From: Roseburia sp.
GTDB lineage: Bacteria; Bacteroidota; Bacteroidia; Bacteroidales; Bacteroidaceae
Assembly (NCBI GenBank): GCA_023665185.1
Contig: JAMPEL010000016.1
Coordinates: 1-54,013 of the forward strand
Reading direction: 5' to 3'
DNA: 54,013 nucleotides
Position numbers and translations under genes: made by a program. This document shows positions 35,057-44,482 of this stretch, piece after piece. The notes beneath the pieces were generated by a model. The model did not search any database. It saw only the letters and a program-made list of their open reading frames with translations, and had not been told where the DNA came from. Each line of letters begins with the position of its first letter. Position 1 is the stretch's first letter.

Positions 35057-36505
35057 ATGAAGAATTTATTATCCAAATCGCTCATGTTTATGGGCACAAT
35101 GTTCGCTGTAGTTGCAGGTCTTGCATCATGTGGCAGCGATAGTGACAACAATCCTACACCTACGTTGAACGTATCAAATCCAAGTCTTAGTATGGATGGA
35201 ACGGGTGGCAGTGCCTCTTTCCAAGTGACAAGCAACACGAAGTGGGTGGCAAGTAGTGGCGCAAGCTGGTGTGTTGTCTCGCCGCAGTCGGGCGAGGGCC
35301 ATGCCTCGGTGGATGTGACGGCAAGCGAGAACACTGCTATAAGTTCCCGCACCTGCACCATCCGTGTAAGAACAACCGATGGAAGTTTGTCGCAAGATGT
35401 GACGGTCGTGCAAAGTGGTGCAAGCGTTTCACTGTCCACCAATGGAACAACAGAACTGACGTTTACATCAGAAAAAGGTAACGCAAAGGAGCTTGATATA
35501 AAATGCAATACGGAATGGCAAATTTCGGGTGTTCCCGACTGGCTTGATTTGCCGAAGCGCAACGGAGATGGCAACGCGACCGTCACTTTCACAACATTGA
35601 GCGCAAACAACACTGCCTCACAGCGGAGCGCGACATTAAGGGTAACTGCTGGGACGGAGGCAGTGTCTGTGTTGGTTACACAGGCTGCGGGATTGGCGTC
35701 TTGTACAGTATATGCTACAAATGTTGTTGTTTTAGGAGATGCGATAGCATGTGACTGGAAGTATAGCAGTGATGTGAAATATTATTATATTGGGTTGTGG
35801 TTGGAATCAGGAGTGGATAGACTTGATGATAGCGAAATAATTAGTAAACTTACAAGCAATGTTTCTGACCGTGATGTTCCTACTGATAATTATGTTACAT
35901 CATGGGATGGTTTGTCAAGCAATACTACATACGTGTTATTTACTATATCCTATGACAATGATGGAAATCATGGTGAATTAATAAAGCAGAAAATAACAAC
36001 ACGGAAAGTTCTGAACTTGGAAGCTGCTGCCGATATAGATAATATTTATAGATCATCGGATAACAAGATGAAATGGTCTATAACTCCATCAGGTAAATGT
36101 GCCTCTTATCACATGATTTCGGGAGTGGATGTGTCAACGGCGGCTATTTCCTGCTCTCCTGTAATTTATGCTTGGCTTATAAACAATTATCTTGTGAACA
36201 GCAAATATGGTCTGTTTACTAATTACACAATAGATACTAATATTATTCGAGAAGGTTCGTATCAGAAAAATATCAATACTCCGTTGTATTCACCTACAAA
36301 CGTATTCATAGCAACATGGGGTAAATTTTCTGATTTAGATGGAGGGGATTATAGTTCTGGAATTTCTTATGCACAAGGATATTTGAATGCAATGACCTCT
36401 TCTTCTAATAGCAATATTTCAATAAGAAAAACAGAGAAAAAGGAGGTGGAAGTAAAGCGGACGAATACAGATTTACGCATTTTCAGTAATTGTATTATTA
36501 AGTAA
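35057..36505 (+). CDS. BACON-domain lipoprotein
   Basis: The 482-aa protein has a lipoprotein signal with lipidation at Cys25 (AGLASC, followed by GSDSDNN, a Bacteroidetes surface-export-like acidic stretch). Two BACON domains lie at about 38-122 and 125-212; both have the typical ...ATLRVTAGTEAVSVLVTQ-type end. The C-terminal half (about 215-482) is not recognised. It is Ser/Asn/Tyr-rich, and from about 35710 the DNA is clearly more AT-rich than the BACON-coding part. BACON domains usually bind carbohydrate or mucin, or act as spacers on surface proteins. The gene has its own promoter and a long leader. A terminator-like hairpin separates it from the M6 protease gene. Confidence 0.85.
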   Translation: MKNLLSKSLMFMGTMFAVVAGLASCGSDSDNNPTPTLNVSNPSLSMDGTGGSASFQVTSNTKWVASSGASWCVVSPQSGEGHASVDVTASENTAISSRTCTIRVRTTDGSLSQDVTVVQSGASVSLSTNGTTELTFTSEKGNAKELDIKCNTEWQISGVPDWLDLPKRNGDGNATVTFTTLSANNTASQRSATLRVTAGTEAVSVLVTQAAGLASCTVYATNVVVLGDAIACDWKYSSDVKYYYIGLWLESGVDRLDDSEIISKLTSNVSDRDVPTDNYVTSWDGLSSNTTYVLFTISYDNDGNHGELIKQKITTRKVLNLEAAADIDNIYRSSDNKMKWSITPSGKCASYHMISGVDVSTAAISCSPVIYAWLINNYLVNSKYGLFTNYTIDTNIIREGSYQKNINTPLYSPTNVFIATWGKFSDLDGGDYSSGISYAQGYLNAMTSSSNSNISIRKTEKKEVEVKRTNTDLRIFSNCIIK

Positions 36506-36514
36506 ATAGTCTAT

Positions 36515-36552
36515 GATGAGATTGTATCAATTTGCGATCTCATCTATTTTTT
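36515..36552 (+). terminator. Terminator/attenuator between BACON and M6 genes
   Basis: GATGAGAT (36515-36522) pairs with ATCTCATC (36537-36544), followed by TATTTTTT. It ends 7 bp before the ATG of the protease. No separate promoter is seen for the protease, so some readthrough is expected. Confidence 0.7.
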
Positions 36553-36559
36553 ATATTAT

Positions 36560-38881
36560 ATGGATTACAAAAGGCTATTATTATCATTCTTCCCTCTGTT
36601 ATATAGTCTGCATATAGTATCTATCCCCGCTTACCCGAAGAAAGTGAGGTTGTCAAGCGGTGTGTATATCACAATCCGTGGTGATGAGCATTGCAAGTGG
36701 GGTATATCGGAAAGTGGGTACACTATTCTGCCGACAGAACGTGGATGGATGTATGCAAGGGACGATGGCAACGGGTATGCCGTGGCTTCGGAATATGAAT
36801 TGGTGAGTGAGGAAGAGGAGAATGAGGAGTTGACGGCTTTTCTGAAAGGGATGCAGAAAGGGCTGCCGCTTGATGTGGCTTCGGCTCGAAATGAGACAAA
36901 GCACATCATGAAAGCAGAAAGGCAGGCAAGTGAAAGCGGTGAGAAACATGCCGCAGTAGGCAACCGCAAGGCTCTTGTGATAATGATGTCGTTTGCCAAT
37001 CTCGGTTTTAAGAAAAGAAAGGCAGACTTTGACGACCTTTTCAATAAGGAGAACTACAACGAGGACGGAGCAATCGGCAGTGTGAGGGACTTTTTCAGTT
37101 GGGCCTCTTACGGCAAACTGCATTTTACATGCGATGTCGTGGGACCGTTTACGGCGCAGCACGAGATGGCCTACTATGGTGGAAACTTAGGTAGCAGTGG
37201 TGGTGACAGAAATCCGTATGCCTTGTTTGAAGAGGCTGTCAGCAATGCTGTCAATGAGGTAAATCTCAGGGATTATGATTCAGATGGCGATGGGTATGTC
37301 GATAATATCCACATAATTTTTGCCGGCTATGGCGAGGAGGCGGGGGCAGCGTCCTCGGCGATATGGTCGCATGAGATGACCTTTCAGACAATAACCGTAC
37401 AGGGCATGAAGATAAATAAGTATTCGTGCGCTCCCGAACTGCGGGGCAATAGTGGCAGCGGAATATCGCGCATCGGACCACATTGCCACGAGATGGGGCA
37501 CGCGCTTGGGGCGATGGATTATTACGATGTGGACTATAAGGAAAACGGAGAATATCCCGGTACGGGGCAGTGGGATGTAATGGCCTCGGGTAGTTGGAAC
37601 AATGACGGTATCAGTCCCGCTGACTTTAATCCTTATGTTAAGGTGTATAATTTCGGTTGGGCGGAGGCTCAGGAACTTGCTGCGGAATGTAAGGCGGAAA
37701 TCCGGCCTGCATACGAGGATGATGCGCAGATATATCGAATTGACACAACTGTCAGCGGCGAGTTCTTCTTGTTGGAGAACCGACAGCAAGAGAGATTTGA
37801 TTCTGCCTTGCCCGGTAACGGATTGCTGATATTCCATATCGGACCGAACATTGAGAGCTGGGCAGTCTCGAACACCATTAACTCTAAATATCCGCAACAG
37901 TGTTATGTGGTGTGCGCCTCATCGAACTACAAGACACCGTCAGCGGATGCCTCTTCCTATGGAAATACTAACTCCGACGGATGCCCGTTTCCCGGCACAT
38001 CGGACAACACATCGTTCGCCGATGACACTTCTCCTTCCGCACTCTGCATTGACGGAACGAAAAGCGGTGTCACACTAACGGACATATCGCTTTGCGATGG
38101 TGTGGTAACGTTGTATAATGGTGCATTCTCGCAGCCGTCAGCCCTTGAGGAGATTTTGTGGATCGAACGCTTTGAATATGACGATTGGACGTGCAGATGG
38201 ACACAGGACAAGGATAGCTGGAAAATCTATACTGACAATATTGCATCCGATAAACGTCCAATAGGAGAGCCTCCTGTCGCGGTAGACGGCGACAGATATT
38301 TGTATGTGAGTGTCAGGGGATTTTCCATTGGCGGCAGCAGTGGCAACACATACGAGATAGCATCTTTGCCACTTTCTATCGGGGAAATGGAAAATTGTAA
38401 GTTGCGTTTCTCCTATTACAACAGTCCCGAGTTCAATTCTTTATCGTCCTACACGAATCTACTTAGCGTTTATATGGAAACAGACGGTGTGAGAAAACTG
38501 TTGGAATCCTTTGACGGTACGAATCAGGGATGGATTGATGTGGAAATAGACTTGCCAAATGTAAGTAGCAAGGAGTTTTGTCTTGTTCTCAAGGCAGAAG
38601 GGAATAGCAGCGGTATTGTGTGCGTTGATAATCTTTTGATAATTAGAAAGACAGACAAAACTGCAATTAAAGATGTTGAAAATTTTCCTGCTGTTGAGAT
38701 TGTCGATGGCGGGATTGTTGTCAAACCACAGCACAAAGCACAATTTGTTTGCATCTTTGACTTCAAAGGTCGTCTTATTAGGAAAGAGCGTGTTGCGTAT
38801 AATTGCAATACATTGATGAGGCTGTCAAAAGGTTATTATATGCTCTCTGTTGATGGGAAAAGCGTAAAGATTGTACTTTGA
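36560..38881 (+). CDS. M6-family secreted metalloprotease with probable T9SS tail
   Basis: The 773-aa protein has a signal peptide (residues 1 to about 25) and a propeptide. An M6 (immune-inhibitor-A-like) peptidase domain follows, with zinc motif HEMGH (His310, Glu311, His314) followed by ALGAMDYYDVDY. A later region (about 515-690) looks like a beta-sandwich. The last ~70 residues (VCIFDFKGRLIRKE...GYYMLSVDGKSVKIVL) resemble a type IX secretion C-terminal sorting domain. It probably degrades extracellular proteins at the surface or outside. The BACON lipoprotein gene lies 54 bp upstream. A partnership (anchor, inhibitor or targeting factor) is possible but unproven. Confidence 0.9.
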   Translation: MDYKRLLLSFFPLLYSLHIVSIPAYPKKVRLSSGVYITIRGDEHCKWGISESGYTILPTERGWMYARDDGNGYAVASEYELVSEEEENEELTAFLKGMQKGLPLDVASARNETKHIMKAERQASESGEKHAAVGNRKALVIMMSFANLGFKKRKADFDDLFNKENYNEDGAIGSVRDFFSWASYGKLHFTCDVVGPFTAQHEMAYYGGNLGSSGGDRNPYALFEEAVSNAVNEVNLRDYDSDGDGYVDNIHIIFAGYGEEAGAASSAIWSHEMTFQTITVQGMKINKYSCAPELRGNSGSGISRIGPHCHEMGHALGAMDYYDVDYKENGEYPGTGQWDVMASGSWNNDGISPADFNPYVKVYNFGWAEAQELAAECKAEIRPAYEDDAQIYRIDTTVSGEFFLLENRQQERFDSALPGNGLLIFHIGPNIESWAVSNTINSKYPQQCYVVCASSNYKTPSADASSYGNTNSDGCPFPGTSDNTSFADDTSPSALCIDGTKSGVTLTDISLCDGVVTLYNGAFSQPSALEEILWIERFEYDDWTCRWTQDKDSWKIYTDNIASDKRPIGEPPVAVDGDRYLYVSVRGFSIGGSSGNTYEIASLPLSIGEMENCKLRFSYYNSPEFNSLSSYTNLLSVYMETDGVRKLLESFDGTNQGWIDVEIDLPNVSSKEFCLVLKAEGNSSGIVCVDNLLIIRKTDKTAIKDVENFPAVEIVDGGIVVKPQHKAQFVCIFDFKGRLIRKERVAYNCNTLMRLSKGYYMLSVDGKSVKIVL

Positions 38882-38894
38882 GTTTTTCTTGCAC

Positions 38895-38952
38895 AAACAA
38901 TCCGACCGCATTTTTTCTGATATAAGAAAATCTTGTGGTCGGATTGTTTTTT
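38895..38952 (+). terminator. Terminator of the M6 protease gene
   Basis: A 13-bp stem (AAACAATCCGACC with GGTCGGATTGTTT) is followed by a T run, 14 bp after the stop codon. The loop is long (29 nt). Confidence 0.9.
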
Positions 38953-39068
38953 GTAGGTTTGATGCCCGAAAATCACGTTTTGTCAATTCCCAGCCAATCA
39001 GATGTCATTGATTTATACCAATAACTAAGTATTTTTTGTAATGAAATCAAATAAAAAGTCTTATAACC

Positions 39069-39099
39069 CTTGTTTTCTGTGGTTTTTGACATAACTTTG
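39069..39099 (+). promoter_or_regulatory. Promoter of pflB
   Basis: CTTG (39069-39072) and TAACTTTG (39092-39099) are spaced by 19 nt. The start codon follows after 41 bp. Confidence 0.7.
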
Positions 39100-39140
39100 C
39101 GTCCTCAAAACAATCATTCAACTCAAAACTAACTACAATA

Positions 39141-41378
39141 ATGAAATTATCTAATTGCGTAGAAAGCTTCGAGGGATTTATCTGGAAGCGTGAGATAAAC
39201 GTTCGGGATTTTATCCAGCACAATTACACTCCGTATGATGGAGACGAGTCGTTCCTTGTAGGACCTACCGCCCGTACTGTCAAAATATGGAGCCAATTGA
39301 GCGAGATGTTCAAGACTGAGCGTGAGAAAGGGGTATATGATGCGGAAACACGTATGCCACAGTCGCTTACCACATACGGCGCAGGATATATAGACAAGGA
39401 CAATGAAGTGATTGTCGGCTTGCAGACAGATGCGCCTCTCAAGCGGGGAATTTTCCCTAAAGGCGGCATACGTATGGTGGAGACAGCATTGGATGCATAC
39501 GGATATAAGCTCGATCCTGCTACAAAAGACATATATACACGTTATCGCAAAACTCACAACGAGGGTGTTTTCTCTGCTTATACAAGCGACATCCGTGCAG
39601 CGCGCCATGCGCATATCATCACAGGTCTGCCTGACGCGTATGGCCGCGGACGAATTATCGGCGACTATCGCCGCATCGCGCTCTATGGTGTGAACAATCT
39701 GATAGAGGAGAAGAAACGTTTCCTTGAGCGTCTCGACATTCAGGAAATGACAGAGGAGTGCATACAGCAGCGTGAGGAAATCAGCGAGCAGATTAAGGCT
39801 CTTAAGGATTTTGTAAAGATGTGTGCGAACTACGGCTTTGATGTGACACGTCCGGCACAGAATGCGCGTGAGGCAGTACAGTTTGTGTATTTCGGATATC
39901 TTGGCGCAGTGAAGGACCAGGACGGTGCGGCAATGTCTATCGGCCGTGTATCGACATTCCTTGACATATTCATCGAGAAGGATTTGAAGGAAGGAACCAT
40001 CACGGAAGAGGAGGCACAGGAGCTTATCGACCAGCTTATCATCAAGTTGCGCATTGTGCGTTTCCTCCGCACTCCGGAATATAACGACTTGTTCTCAGGC
40101 GACCCTGTATGGGTTACAGAGTCTATTGGCGGACAGGGTGTTGACGGCCGCTCGATGGTGACAAAGACAAGTTACCGTTTCCTCCACACGTTGCAGAATC
40201 TCGGTCCTGCTCCGGAACCTAATCTTACTGTGCTGTGGTTTGCGAATGCTCCGGAAAACTGGAAGCGTTATTGTGCGAAGATGTCAATACAGACTTCTGC
40301 CATACAGTATGAGAACGATGACTTGATGCGTCCGGACTACGGTGATGACTATGGTATCGCTTGCTGTGTCAGTCCGATGAAGATTGGCAAGCAGATGCAG
40401 TTCTTCGGTGCGCGTGCCAACCTTGCCAAGTGTCTGCTTTATGCTATCAACGGTGGACGTGATGAGATTACTGGCGAGCAGATTTCTCCTGAGTATGCTC
40501 CGATTACAGGCGATTACCTTGAATACGAAGAGGTGATGCGCAAGTTTGAGCAGATGATGCGATGGCTTGCAAAAGTGTATGTGAATGCTTTGAAGATTAT
40601 TCACTACATGCACGACAAGTATGACTATGAGGCATTCGAGATGTCTCTCCATGACGGTGATGTGTTGCGCACTCGTGCTACAGGTATTGCCGGATTGTCC
40701 ATTGTCACAGACTCGCTTGCAGCGATAAAGAATTGCAAGGTGAAGGTAATCCGTGACGAGCGCGGACTGGCTACAGGATTTGAGCGTGAGGGCGACTATG
40801 TGCCGTTTGGAAACAATGACGAGAATACTGACAAGCTGGCACTGATGGTTACAGAGAAGTTCATGGAGTTTATGCGTCAGCATGAGACTTATCGCCATGC
40901 GGAGCCTACACAGTCATTGCTGACAATCACTTCCAATGTGGTATATGGAAAGAATACAGGTGCCACACCTGACGGACGTCCTGCCGGTGTGCCGTTTGCT
41001 CCGGGCGCCAACCCGATGAACGGACGCGACACAAAAGGTGCTGTGGCTGCTTTGGCTTCTGTGGCAAAACTGCCGTTCCAGCATTCTCATGACGGTATCT
41101 CATATACATTCGCCATATCGCCGGGCACACTTGGCAAGGAGCGTGATGTGCAGATAACCAATCTTGTGGGACTTCTTGACGGTTATTTCACTCCGGACGG
41201 AGGCCATCATCTGAATGTGAACGTATTCGACCGCGAGCTGCTTGTCGATGCTATGGAGCATCCGGAGAAGTATCCGCAGCTTACCATCCGTGTGTCGGGA
41301 TATGCTGTCAATTTTGTCAAGCTTACACGTGAGCAGCAGCTTGACGTGTTGTCGAGAACAATAAACCACAGTCTTTGA
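39141..41378 (+). CDS. pflB: Formate acetyltransferase (pyruvate formate-lyase)
   Basis: The 745-aa glycyl-radical enzyme has the active-site pair Cys408-Cys409 (YGIACCVSP) and the radical glycine Gly720 in [10 protein letters not shown]. It converts pyruvate and CoA to acetyl-CoA and formate in anaerobic metabolism. The length fits PflB rather than other glycyl-radical enzymes, and both cysteines of the PFL pair are present. It is followed by its activating enzyme, pflA, after 141 bp, with a stem-loop between them. It is oxygen-sensitive by mechanism, consistent with an anaerobe. Confidence 0.98.
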   Translation: MKLSNCVESFEGFIWKREINVRDFIQHNYTPYDGDESFLVGPTARTVKIWSQLSEMFKTEREKGVYDAETRMPQSLTTYGAGYIDKDNEVIVGLQTDAPLKRGIFPKGGIRMVETALDAYGYKLDPATKDIYTRYRKTHNEGVFSAYTSDIRAARHAHIITGLPDAYGRGRIIGDYRRIALYGVNNLIEEKKRFLERLDIQEMTEECIQQREEISEQIKALKDFVKMCANYGFDVTRPAQNAREAVQFVYFGYLGAVKDQDGAAMSIGRVSTFLDIFIEKDLKEGTITEEEAQELIDQLIIKLRIVRFLRTPEYNDLFSGDPVWVTESIGGQGVDGRSMVTKTSYRFLHTLQNLGPAPEPNLTVLWFANAPENWKRYCAKMSIQTSAIQYENDDLMRPDYGDDYGIACCVSPMKIGKQMQFFGARANLAKCLLYAINGGRDEITGEQISPEYAPITGDYLEYEEVMRKFEQMMRWLAKVYVNALKIIHYMHDKYDYEAFEMSLHDGDVLRTRATGIAGLSIVTDSLAAIKNCKVKVIRDERGLATGFEREGDYVPFGNNDENTDKLALMVTEKFMEFMRQHETYRHAEPTQSLLTITSNVVYGKNTGATPDGRPAGVPFAPGANPMNGRDTKGAVAALASVAKLPFQHSHDGISYTFAISPGTLGKERDVQITNLVGLLDGYFTPDGGHHLNVNVFDRELLVDAMEHPEKYPQLTIRVSGYAVNFVKLTREQQLDVLSRTINHSL

Positions 41379-41419
41379 TTTGAATATAAAGGGATAGAAA
41401 ACTAACCGGATAAGTTGTG

Positions 41420-41488
41420 AGGTTGTAAAATTATGAGACAGACGTGACGGCTGATAGCCACATCCTGACTCTCATGATTTTATAACCT
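41420..41488 (+). promoter_or_regulatory. Stem-loop between pflB and pflA
   Basis: AGGTTGTAAAATTATGAGA (41420-41438) pairs with the complement at 41470-41488 in a nearly perfect 19-bp stem with a 31-nt loop. No T run follows (TACAATTTTAT), so it is a poor terminator. It could stabilise pflB mRNA or reduce pflA expression. Confidence 0.6.
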
Positions 41489-41519
41489 TACAATTTTATG
41501 GTCATATACTCAGATTGTC

Positions 41520-42251
41520 ATGTTAGGTAGAATACATTCTTTGGAAAGTTTCGGAACGGTCGATGGTCCGGGAATACGTTTTGTCATATTTATGCAGGGA
41601 TGCCCGATGAGATGTCTTTTTTGCCATAATCCGGATACGTGGGACATGAACGCTGAGGTCAAGTATTCGCTTACCGCAGAGGAACTTTTTAAGGAAGTGG
41701 GAAGGTACAAGAGCTTTATTGCTTCTGGAGGAGTGACTGTCACCGGCGGAGAACCTCTTGTGCAGGCTGAGTTTGTGGATGAGTTTTTCAGAATCTGCAA
41801 TTCGGCAGGCATACATACCGCGCTTGACACTTCGGGTGTCATATTTAATGACAAGGTGAAGACTTTGCTGGAGCATACGGACTTGGTGTTGTTGGACATA
41901 AAGACTGCGGATGAGGACCTCCATCGGAAGCTGACGGGGTGTACAATAGACAACAACCGGAAACTGCTCGACTATCTTCAGCAGAAAGGAAAGTCGGTCT
42001 GGATTCGGCATGTGGTGGTGCCGACAGTGACGGATGATGACGGGCGGCTGCGTAGGCTGGCGGAATACGTGTCACATTACGATGTGGTGGAAAGAGTGGA
42101 GCTGCTTCCTTACCATACGATGGGAAGCTACAAATATGAGCAACTTGGCATTCCTTATCCACTTGACGGCATTCCGGCATTATCTTCAGAACGAATCAAG
42201 GCGGTTGCCGGAATATTCCGCGATGTCGTGAAGTGTAAGGTTGTGGTATAG
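41520..42251 (+). CDS. pflA: Pyruvate formate-lyase activating enzyme (radical SAM)
   Basis: The 243-aa protein has the radical SAM cluster motif C28xxxC32xxC35 (MQGCPMRCLFCHNPDTW) and the SAM-binding GGEP motif (VTGGEPLVQ). It starts with the typical GRIHSLESFGTVDGPGIRFV segment. It makes the glycyl radical on PflB using S-adenosylmethionine and an iron-sulfur cluster. It follows pflB on the same strand. Confidence 0.97.
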   Translation: MLGRIHSLESFGTVDGPGIRFVIFMQGCPMRCLFCHNPDTWDMNAEVKYSLTAEELFKEVGRYKSFIASGGVTVTGGEPLVQAEFVDEFFRICNSAGIHTALDTSGVIFNDKVKTLLEHTDLVLLDIKTADEDLHRKLTGCTIDNNRKLLDYLQQKGKSVWIRHVVVPTVTDDDGRLRRLAEYVSHYDVVERVELLPYHTMGSYKYEQLGIPYPLDGIPALSSERIKAVAGIFRDVVKCKVVV

Positions 42252-42347
42252 AAAATAAATTCTCGATACATAAATCCTTTTGTCTTTGGCTGATGGAAAA
42301 GTTTGACGGAATGAATATATAATTAATATTAAAAACCCATATATCAA

Positions 42348-42379
42348 TTTGTTAGGTTCAACTCCTTTTTATATTTTTG
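42348..42379 (+). promoter_or_regulatory. Promoter of the DUF4494 operon
   Basis: TTTG (42348-42351) and TATTTTTG (42372-42379) are spaced by 20 nt, 36 bp before the start. Confidence 0.7.
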
Positions 42380-42415
42380 CATAATCTGGATGCTTAACGA
42401 AATACTATTGTTACT

Positions 42416-42880
42416 ATGATAATGAATAATTGGTTCGAGTGTAAAGTGAAAACAGAAAAGACACTCGAAGGAGGAATGACAAAAAAAGTAAGCGAGACAT
42501 ATCTTGTGGATGCCCTTAACTTTACAGAGGCGGAAGCGAGGATTATAAAAGAAATATCTCCATTTTGTAACGGTGAGCTGACTGTGGCTGATATAAAGCG
42601 TGCCAAATACAGCGAGATGTTCACATCGGACGAGGAAAGTGCGGACAAGTGGTATAAGGTGAAGTGCAACTTTATTACTCTTGATGAAAAAACTCAGACA
42701 GAGAAAAAGTCTGCCGCATTGATGCTTGTACAGGCTGGAGATTTGAGAGAGGCTGTGCGGCGTTTTGACGAAGGCATGAAAGGCTCTATGGTTGATTATG
42801 AGATAGCGTTGGTGCAGGAAACATCGTTGCTGGATGTATATCCTTATGATGCGTCTGACTCTGTGGAATATAAAGCCTGA
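42416..42880 (+). CDS. DUF4494 protein
   Basis: The 154-aa cytoplasmic protein begins NNWFECKVKTEKTLEGG and has the DUF4494 pattern (SETYLVDALNFTEAEARI, then CNFITLDEKTQTEKKSAALMLVQAGDLREAV). This family is found almost only in Bacteroidetes and its function is unknown; phage and chromosomal versions exist. It may start at the second ATG (42422). It is the first gene of a probable operon with yggS and a Crp/Fnr-type regulator, so a housekeeping or stress role is plausible, but this is inference. Confidence 0.9.
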   Translation: MIMNNWFECKVKTEKTLEGGMTKKVSETYLVDALNFTEAEARIIKEISPFCNGELTVADIKRAKYSEMFTSDEESADKWYKVKCNFITLDEKTQTEKKSAALMLVQAGDLREAVRRFDEGMKGSMVDYEIALVQETSLLDVYPYDASDSVEYKA

Positions 42881-42956
42881 GCCTTGTAGCCGGATAAATA
42901 TGTCTAAAATATAATCAAGGTAGACAGGTTGTCTGCCTGATAAAAAGGAATGGACG

Positions 42957-43643
42957 ATGGTTGGTGAGAATCTGAAAAACGTGATAAAAGATTTGGACAA
43001 TGGGGTAAGACTTGTTGCCGTGTCCAAATACCATCCTGTAGAGGAATTGCAGGAAGCGTATGATGCGGGGCAAAGAATCTTTGGAGAAAGTCAGGTGCAA
43101 GAGCTTACCGCAAAGGAGAAAGTGTTGCCGAAAGATATTGAGTGGCATTTCATCGGTCATCTTCAGACGAACAAAGTGAAATATATCGCGCCTTTTGTCT
43201 CTTTGATTCATGCGGTCGATTCTGTCAGGCTTTTGAAGGAGATTGACAGGCAGGGCGCGAAAGTGATGCGTAGAATCCCTTGTCTGCTGCAAGTACATAT
43301 AGCCAGAGAGGAAACTAAGTTTGGTTTTGCTCCGGATGAGTTGTATGCCATGTTGGATGAGGGGGAGTGGAGACGGATGGAGCATGTGAGGATTGCCGGA
43401 ATCATGTGTATGGCAACAAATACAGATGATGATGGACAGATAAGGACTGAGTTCTGTTTGGCACACCAGATCTTTGAGAAAGTAAAGCAAACATATTTTG
43501 AGGAAGATAATGGATTCAGTGAATTGTCAATGGGAATGAGCCATGATTATGCGATTGCGATGGAGGAGGGGAGTACTCTTGTCCGTGTTGGGAGCAAGAT
43601 TTTCGGAGACAGAGACTATTCGCAGAAGCCGGGTGTTTCATAA
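42957..43643 (+). CDS. yggS: YggS-family PLP homeostasis protein
   Basis: The 228-aa protein has the alanine-racemase-like barrel of the YggS/PROSC family. The PLP lysine is Lys24 in LVAVSKYHPVEEL. GQRIFGESQVQEL, WHFIGHLQTNKVKY and LSMGMSHDYAIAMEEGSTLVRVGSKIFG are diagnostic. It binds PLP and helps keep vitamin B6 and amino acid pools balanced; no catalytic activity is established. It lies between the DUF4494 gene (76 bp gap) and the regulator gene (17 bp gap). Confidence 0.96.
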   Translation: MVGENLKNVIKDLDNGVRLVAVSKYHPVEELQEAYDAGQRIFGESQVQELTAKEKVLPKDIEWHFIGHLQTNKVKYIAPFVSLIHAVDSVRLLKEIDRQGAKVMRRIPCLLQVHIAREETKFGFAPDELYAMLDEGEWRRMEHVRIAGIMCMATNTDDDGQIRTEFCLAHQIFEKVKQTYFEEDNGFSELSMGMSHDYAIAMEEGSTLVRVGSKIFGDRDYSQKPGVS

Positions 43644-43660
43644 TTTTATAGTTTACGGAT

Positions 43661-44251
43661 ATGGACAGAAGAAAAGACATTGCAAGGGAGATTGCCAGAA
43701 ATTACATCGTGCTGAGTACAGACGGTCTCAACAGACTGGCTGATATTCTTGTACCTATGAAGTTTCGCCGTGGAGAGCTTGTCCTCAAGGAGAACGAAGT
43801 GTGCAATTACATGTACTATATCGAGAAAGGACTTGTAAGGCAGTTCTGTCGGAAAGATGGAAAGGAGGTGACGGAGGATTTGGTGTATGAGAATGGCATA
43901 GTATTTAGTGCGGAGAGTTATTTCCAGCGCGTCCCCACACGTCTTATGATACAGACGCTGGAGCCTTCTATATTGTATGGCATTCCGTATGATGCTATTC
44001 AAGAATTGACAAGGCAGTCGTATGAGTTCTGTCATCTGATGTTCGTGATACTTGAGCGTTCATTAGTCCTTTCGCAGAGAAAAGCGGATTCTATTCGTTT
44101 TGAGACGGCAAAAGAGCGTTATCTTCGTGTGTTGCGTGACTGTCCGGACATAATCAGGCGCGCTCCATTGCAATATGTGGCGTCTTATCTGCAAATGACT
44201 CCGGAAACATTGAGCAGGGTCAGAAAGGCTACTAATGAGTCGAATTTCTGA
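43661..44251 (+). CDS. Crp/Fnr-family transcriptional regulator
   Basis: The 196-aa protein has a cyclic-nucleotide-binding-like beta-barrel (about 20-120; FRRGELVLKENEVCNYMYYIEKGLVRQF). A linker helix follows, then a C-terminal helix-turn-helix (about 155-192; LQYVASYLQMTPETLSRVRK). The effector-binding residues of classical CRP are not obvious and no Fnr-type N-terminal cysteine cluster is present, so its ligand is unknown. It is the third gene after DUF4494 and yggS. A nested inverted-repeat element with strong hairpins follows and would terminate transcription. Confidence 0.9.
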   Translation: MDRRKDIAREIARNYIVLSTDGLNRLADILVPMKFRRGELVLKENEVCNYMYYIEKGLVRQFCRKDGKEVTEDLVYENGIVFSAESYFQRVPTRLMIQTLEPSILYGIPYDAIQELTRQSYEFCHLMFVILERSLVLSQRKADSIRFETAKERYLRVLRDCPDIIRRAPLQYVASYLQMTPETLSRVRKATNESNF

Positions 44252-44312
44252 TATGGTTGTATTGACTTAATATCTTTGTTTGGCAACGGGTATGTCAAAG
44301 TATTGATATAGG

Positions 44313-44463
44313 AATGAGGCTGTCTAACAAGTCTCCGAATATGAGAAATCACCCCTGTCAGAATTGAACTGCACCCCAAAAGTTTGACACAAAACTTTTG
44401 GGGTGCAGTTCAATTCTGACAGGGGTGAAATCATTAAAATAGGACTTGTTAGACAGCCTCATT
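44313..44463. mobile_element. 151-bp nested inverted-repeat element (MITE-like)
   Basis: The outer 21-bp ends are perfect inverted repeats beginning AATGAGGCTGTCTAACAAGTC (44313-44333 and 44443-44463). Inside is a second perfect 36-bp inverted repeat (44350-44385 and 44392-44427) with a 6-nt loop. The outer ends resemble insertion sequence termini of the GAGGCTGTCT type. The inner arms include GAACTGCACCCCAAAAGTTT, similar to IS3/IS150-group ends. It has no coding capacity and lies between convergent genes, where it probably also terminates both. Confidence 0.75.
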
Positions 44464-44482
44464 TCATGTATTCGTATCTGTG

